From Muricomes sp049840515 (GTDB lineage Bacteria > Bacillota > Clostridia > Lachnospirales > Lachnospiraceae): a stretch of 36,463 nucleotides of DNA. The stretch is from contig JASGKW010000020.1 of NCBI GenBank assembly GCA_049840515.1, positions 1 through 36,463 of the forward strand, written 5' to 3'. Under the pieces are notes generated by a model. The model saw only the letters and a program-made list of their open reading frames with translations. It did not search any database and was not told the DNA's origin. Of this stretch, positions 31,333 through 36,463 are shown piece by piece. The position numbers and the translations under genes are program-made. Position 1 is the stretch's first letter; each line of letters opens with the position of its first letter.

Positions 31333-34300
31333 TTAAATACCGCTGACTGCGGCTTCCCCCACTGAATCATTGGATTCTGTTTCAATAACTGTTTCTGTAT
31401 CAGCAGTTTCGTTTTGGAGATTTTTATTTGCAGTTGAGAGCATAAGCTTGATTCGGTTCAACTGATTTACTTCACTTGCGCCCGGGTCAAAGTCAATGGC
31501 AACTACATTAGACTGTGGGTATATACGGCGCAGCTCTTTGATAACACCTTTTCCTACCACATGGTTTGGAAGGCAGGCAAACGGCTGTGTACAAACAATA
31601 TTGCCGGCTCCGCTATGTATCAGTTCCAGCATTTCTCCGGTGAGGAACCATCCTTCACCTGTCTGGTTACCGATGGACACGATTTCAGATGCCATTTTTG
31701 CCAGGTCTTCAATGTGAGCAGGCGGAGCAAAATGCTTACTTTCCTTAAATGCTTTGGATGCCGGTGCGCGGAACCACTCTAAAGCTTTAATTCCTAAGTT
31801 TCCAACTACAGCTTTTGATTTTGCGAATCCCAGGTGGGATACTTTGAAATTCTGATTGTAGAAGCAGTACAGCATAAAGTCCAGCAAATCAGGTACAACA
31901 GCTTCCGCTCCTTCATTTTCCAAAAGCTCCACAAGGTGGTTGTTAGCTGCAGGAAGGAATTTTACAAGGATTTCTCCTACCACACCTACCCGCGGTTTTT
32001 TAACATTTACGATATCAATTGTATCAAAATCATGAATGATATCCCTGCAAAGTTTTTTGAAACGGCGTCTGGACGGGTATCCGTTGGAAATAAAGTCCTT
32101 GCATACTTCTACCCATTTGCGGTGCATGGCATCTGTTGTTCCCCGCACTTTTTCGTAAGGACGCATACGGTAAACACATTTCATAAAGATGTCACCCAGC
32201 ACGGCGGCGTACACGCCTCTTACAACCAGCGCCGGTGTTATTTTAAAGCCAGGATTTCCTTCCAAGCCGCTTAAGTTGATTGAAATAACAGGAATGTGTG
32301 CATATCCTGCCTTCTTTAATGCCCGGCGGATAAAGCCTATGTAATTGGATGCGCGGCATCCGCCTCCGGTCTGACTGATGATAACTGCAAGATTATCTGT
32401 GTCATATTTTCCGGATAGGATTGCCTCCATAATCTGGCCTACAACCATGAGGGATGGATAGCATGCATCGTTATTTACATATTTAAGACCTACATCTACG
32501 GACTGTTTATTGTCATTTGGAAGTACTTCTACCTTATAGCCGGAGGCCTGGAATGCAGGTTCCAGCAATTCAAAATGCATAGGAGACATCTGTGGGCACA
32601 GAATGGTATAATTCTTGCGCATCTCCTTTGTGAACGGCACTTTTTCGATAGCAGAGGAATGTACTTCTCTCTTTGATTTGTTCTGTTCTCTTACCCGGAT
32701 AGCGGCAAGGAGAGAACGAACTCTGATTCTGGCAGCTCCCAGGTTATTTACCTCATCAATTTTTAATGAAGTATAAATCTTGTCGGAGCGGGTCAGAATT
32801 TCTTCCACCTGATCTGTTGTTACAGCGTCCAGACCACAGCCAAAAGAGTTTAACTGGATTAAGTCCAGGTTTTCTTTTGTTTTCACGTAATTTGCCGCCG
32901 CGTACAGACGGGAGTGGTACATCCACTGGTCCATTACATTTAGGGGTCGCTCTACAGGCTGGAGGTGAGAGACTGAGTCCTCCGTCAGCACTGCAATATT
33001 ATAAGAATTCACCAGTTCAGGCAGACCGTGATTTACTTCCGGGTCAATGTGATATGGGCGTCCGGCAAGTACAATACCCCTGTTTCCTGTTTCCTCCAGG
33101 AACTTCAAGGTTTCTTCACCTTTCCGGCGCATATCCTCACGGCAGTTTTCCAATTCCGCCCAGGCATCGTGAACCGCTTTTTTTATGTCATTTTCAGAGA
33201 TGGAGAACTTTTGAGCAAGCTCTTCTGTCAGGCGGCTGTGAAGAATCTCCTCACTCTGGAAGGAAAGGAATGGGTGAAGAAATTCCACCTCACCGTGCAC
33301 AATGGCGTCCATATTGTTTTTAATATTTTCTGGATAAGAAGTTACAATAGGGCAGTTGTAATTGTTGTTGGCATCCTCAAACTCATTTCTTTCATAAGAA
33401 ACGGAAGGATAGAAAATACGCTGAATGCCCTCGTTAATCAGCCATTGTACGTGTCCGTGTGCCAGCTTTGCCGGGTAACATTCTGATTCACTTGGGATAG
33501 AATCAATTCCAAGCTCGTAGATTTTCCGGGTAGAGGCGGGGGACAGAATCACTCTGAATCCCAGTCTGGTGAAAAAAGTAAACCAGAAAGGATAGTTCTC
33601 ATACATATTTAAAACTCGTGGGATTCCGATGATGCCGCGTTTTGCTTCTTCTTCTGCCAGAGGAGTGTAATCTAAATAGCGCTGAGTCTTATACTCAAAA
33701 AGGTTTGGCAGCAGGTTTGTAGATTTTTCTTTTCCAAGCCCTTTTTCACATCTGTTTCCAGTAATAAAACGGCGTCCGCCGCTGAAGTGGCTCACAGTGA
33801 GACGACAGTTATTAGTACATCTCTTACATTTGGTCATTGTGGTTTTGTATTCCAGTGCCTCAATTTCATCAATGCCAAGCATTGTAGTTCCCTCGCACTC
33901 CACATAGCGCTCCCGTGCAATTAAAGCGGCGCCGAAAGCTCCCATGATTCCTGCAATGTCAGGGCGGATAGCCTCACAGTTTGCAATCTTTTCAAAACTG
34001 CGGAGAACAGCATTGTTATAAAATGTTCCTCCCTGTACCACGATATGATTGCCAAGCTCGGAGGCATCAGATACTTTGATTACCTTGAACAGTGCGTTTT
34101 TGATGACAGAATAAGCAAGGCCGGCAGAAATATCGGCAACCTCAGCCCCCTCTTTCTGTGCCTGTTTTACCTTGGAATTCATAAATACGGTACAGCGTGT
34201 ACCCAGGTCAATTGGATTCTTTGCGTAGAGGGCTTCCTGCGCAAAGTCCTCTACAGTGTAATTTAATGATTTTGCAAAGGTCTCTATAAAAGAACCACAT

Positions 34301-35647
34301 CCTGAGGAGCAGGCTTCGTTTAACTGTACACTGTCGACGGTATGATTTTTAATCTTGATACATTTCATATCCTGTCCGCCGATGTCCAGGATACAATCCA
34401 CATCAGGCTCAAAGAAGGATGCGGCATAATAGTGGGAAACGGTTTCCACTTCTCCCTCATCGAGCAGAGTGCAGCCTTAATCAGCGCCTCACCATACCCG
34501 GTGGAGCAGGAATGTACAATATTCCACATCCTCGGGCAGTTTACTGTAAATGTCTTTAATTGCTCTGATTGTGGTGCCAAGAGGGTTTCCCTCATTGTTG
34601 TGATAGAAAGAATAGAGAAGAGTACCATCTTCACCTACCAGTGCGGCTTTTGTTGTTGTAGAGCCCGCATCAATTCCAAGAAAGGCCTTTCCACTGTAAG
34701 TGGACAGGTCGCTGACAGGAACCTTGTGTTCTGCATGGCGAAGTGTAAAGGAGTCATACTCTTCGGGTGTGGCAAAGAGAGGCTCCATTCTGTCTACTTC
34801 AAACTCCATTTTTATTTTTCCGGCCAGACGTTCCTGCATGTTTTTCAGAGCCAGGTTCAAATCGATTGAGAATTCAGGGCAGAACCGATAGCTGCAAACA
34901 GGTGAGAGTGGTCAGGGGCGATAGTGTGTTCCTCATCCAGGTCCAGAGTGCGGACAAAGGCAGCTTTAAGTTCTGAAAGGAAGTGGAGGGCCCCCCTAAA
35001 AATGCCACATGTCCCCTGATTGGCTTTCCGCAGGCAAGACCGCTGATTGTCTGATTTACCACAGCCTGGAAGATAGAGGCAGCCAAATCTTCTTTGGCAG
35101 CTCCCTCGTTAATTAAGGGCTGAATATCCGATTTTGCGAATACGCCGCAGCGCGCAGCAATGGAATAGAGCGCCTGATAATTCTTTGCATATTCATTTAA
35201 TCCCTGTGCATCAGTCTGTAAGAGTGATGCCATCTGGTCGATAAAGGAACCTGTACCTCCGGCACAGACACCATTCATACGCTGTTCCACATTTCCGCCT
35301 TCAAAATAAATAATTTTGGCATCCTCACCGCCAAGTTCTATGGCAACATCCGTTTGGGGTGCATAATCCTGAAGTGCAGTGGATACAGCAATAACCTCCT
35401 GCACAAAAGGAACGCCCAGATGTTTGGCAAGAGTCAGACCACCGGAACCTGTAATAACCGGTGACACCTCGGATTGCCCGAATTCATGGATTGCCCGTTC
35501 CAGCAAATCAGACAAGGTTTCCTGGATGTTGGCAAAATGCCTTTCGTAATCGGAAAAGAGTACCTCTTTATCATGGTTCAGAATTGCAATCTTTACGGTA
35601 GTGGAACCAATATCAATGCCTAAAGTATGTAATTCGTTTAAGTTCAT
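31333..35647 (-). CDS. Giant 2-hydroxyacyl-CoA dehydratase activase-type protein, four indels
   Basis: Corrected length about 1,438 residues. Two BadF/BadG/BcrA/BcrD-type (HgdC-like) ATPase modules come first. Module 1 has GIDIGSTTVK (10-19), Cys128 in CAGGTGSF and Cys167 in RCGVFAKSD, the same positions as the cluster-ligating cysteines of HgdC. Module 2 has GIDAGSTTTK, then ILDIGGQDMK, CSSGCGSF and RCTVFMNSK. A long C-terminal part (DUF2229/HgdB-like) starts with CKRCTNNC and has further conserved cysteines. ATP-driven transfer of low-potential electrons is the likely chemistry; the target is unknown. The frame shifts near 34990, 34866, 34512 and 34467; three missing bases and one extra base restore a single frame including FLGGPLHFLSELKAAF and CSTGYGEALIKAALMLDEGE. 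Promoter at 35728-35756. Confidence 0.85.
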
Positions 35648-35694
35648 ATTATTTTCCTCATTTTCTAAATCTATTATATGTCAGTTACTTCCTA

Positions 35695-36463
35695 TTAAAT
35701 GTATTTTCTAGTATTACAACAATTTACATTATACGACAAGATAAAGAAAAAGACAATTGTAATTATTGACATTGTAACCAGTATACAGGGGCAATTATTA
35801 GGCAGATTAAGCTGAAAATAGTTATCCAGGGCTCTGAAAAAATTATTTTTGTAATTGGATAAATAATCCATTAATTCTAAATTTTTGCCTTTTAATTCTA
35901 ATGCCAATTCATATAAAAATTCTGGAATAACAGCGGCGGGCAAATCTCCATAATCTTCTGCCAGATGAGTGTTTCCTTCTCCGACTTCTCCGCCTATGAA
36001 CAGGCCGAAGGCATCTATTGTTTTATCGCTGATACGTTTTTTCTTCCCCTGGAAGCCCAGTTCCACTGTCTGATGCCTTGAGCAGGAATTTAGGCAGCCG
36101 GATATGTGGAGAGACGGTAGAATATCCTCCTTAAATTCTTTTCATCAAAATAGGAGATAATTTCACTGAATAATTTCTGGCTGTTTTGAATTCCTATCTG
36201 ACAAGTGGGAACTCCAATACAGCATATGCTCTTGCGCACACGGGTAATACGGTTTGCCATTTTTGTAATATTTCCAATTCTTTCACCTGTCTGGCTGTCA
36301 AATTTCTGATATACAAACTCTCTTCCATGGACAGGCGCAATTGTACCTGAGGTGATTTTTCCAAGTAAGATACCAGACTATTCAAGGTTTCTGTGTCCAG
36401 CAATCCTCCCTGGGGATGTAATACGAAAGTATAGTAACCTTTTTGCTTTTGAGATATTATATT
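35695..36463 (-). CDS. Nitrite/sulfite reductase, C-terminal part, frameshifted
   Basis: The gene enters from the right edge and is incomplete. Joined across indels, it contains SICCIGVPTCQIGIQNSQ and HISGCLNSCSRHQ, that is CX5C and CX3C, the cysteine pairs that bind the [4Fe-4S]-siroheme centre, followed by ELGFQGKKKRISDKTIDAF and GEVGEGNTHLAEDYGD. This identifies a siroheme nitrite/sulfite reductase-family protein. One A is missing near 36272 (GAAATATT) and one near 36140 (GAAAAGAA). The sequence as given stops at 35695, but that tail overlaps the next gene's promoter; one more missing T near 35817 would give a stop at 35807, a more natural end. Assimilatory versus dissimilatory use cannot be told. 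Confidence 0.82.
35728..35756 (-). promoter_or_regulatory. Sigma-A promoter of the activase gene
   Basis: On the minus strand TTGTCT and a perfect TATAAT are 17 bases apart, with a start near 35721 and a leader of about 70 nt before the ATG at 35647. Confidence 0.75.

Overview
The window looks like chromosomal DNA of a low-to-mid GC, spore-forming Clostridia member, most likely Lachnospiraceae (Blautia/Dorea/Ruminococcus-like). The evidence is the gene families and their order: an iscR-iscS-iscU-mnmA block, a NUDIX-spoIIM pair, a gap-pgk-tpiA-gpmI glycolytic cluster, RNase Y, SpoVB, and a very large 2-hydroxyacyl-CoA dehydratase activase-type protein. Strong AGGAGG ribosome sites, several GTG/TTG starts, and sigma-A promoters with 17-base spacers fit this. 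No rRNA, tRNA, CRISPR array, transposase or phage gene was seen.

Layout. 1-1404: an SDR oxidoreductase facing a small GNAT protein, with terminators between. 1480-3114: an ABC-F ATPase on the minus strand. 3221-9524: a repeat remnant, then patatin-like phospholipase, polyphosphate kinase, aldose epimerase and topoisomerase III, closely packed on the plus strand. 9607-11425: a left-handed beta-helix nucleotidyltransferase-like gene and a divergent nitroreductase/HxlR pair. 11535-15160: recA with a LexA box, recX and rny. 15379-19469: aminotransferase, NUDIX hydrolase, spoIIM with a possible sigma-E promoter, an inverted-repeat element, and spoVB on the minus strand. 19523-23728: iscR, iscS, iscU, mnmA and a PHP phosphatase. 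23744-31268: gap, pgk, a 93-bp tandem repeat, tpiA, an esterase, gpmI, greA and a HAD phosphatase. 31333-36463 (minus): a roughly 1,438-residue double activase protein and the C-terminal half of a nitrite/sulfite reductase.

Functional themes: lower glycolysis in one cluster; Fe-S assembly (isc) in the same window as likely Fe-S clients (IscR, the activase protein, the siroheme reductase); SOS repair; sporulation.

A caution that changes the annotation: at least ten single-base indels interrupt otherwise well-conserved genes (beta-helix gene, recA, iscS, HAD phosphatase, the activase protein four times, the reductase at least twice). Several are in or beside short runs of one base, and some hit genes the cell can hardly lose. 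I read them mainly as sequencing or assembly errors and annotate the genes at full length.

The most unusual structures are the four near-identical 93-bp dimeric repeats in the pgk-tpiA spacer and a 169-bp element with terminal inverted repeats after spoIIM that has a decayed relative in front of the patatin gene. I saw no clear new multi-gene system.
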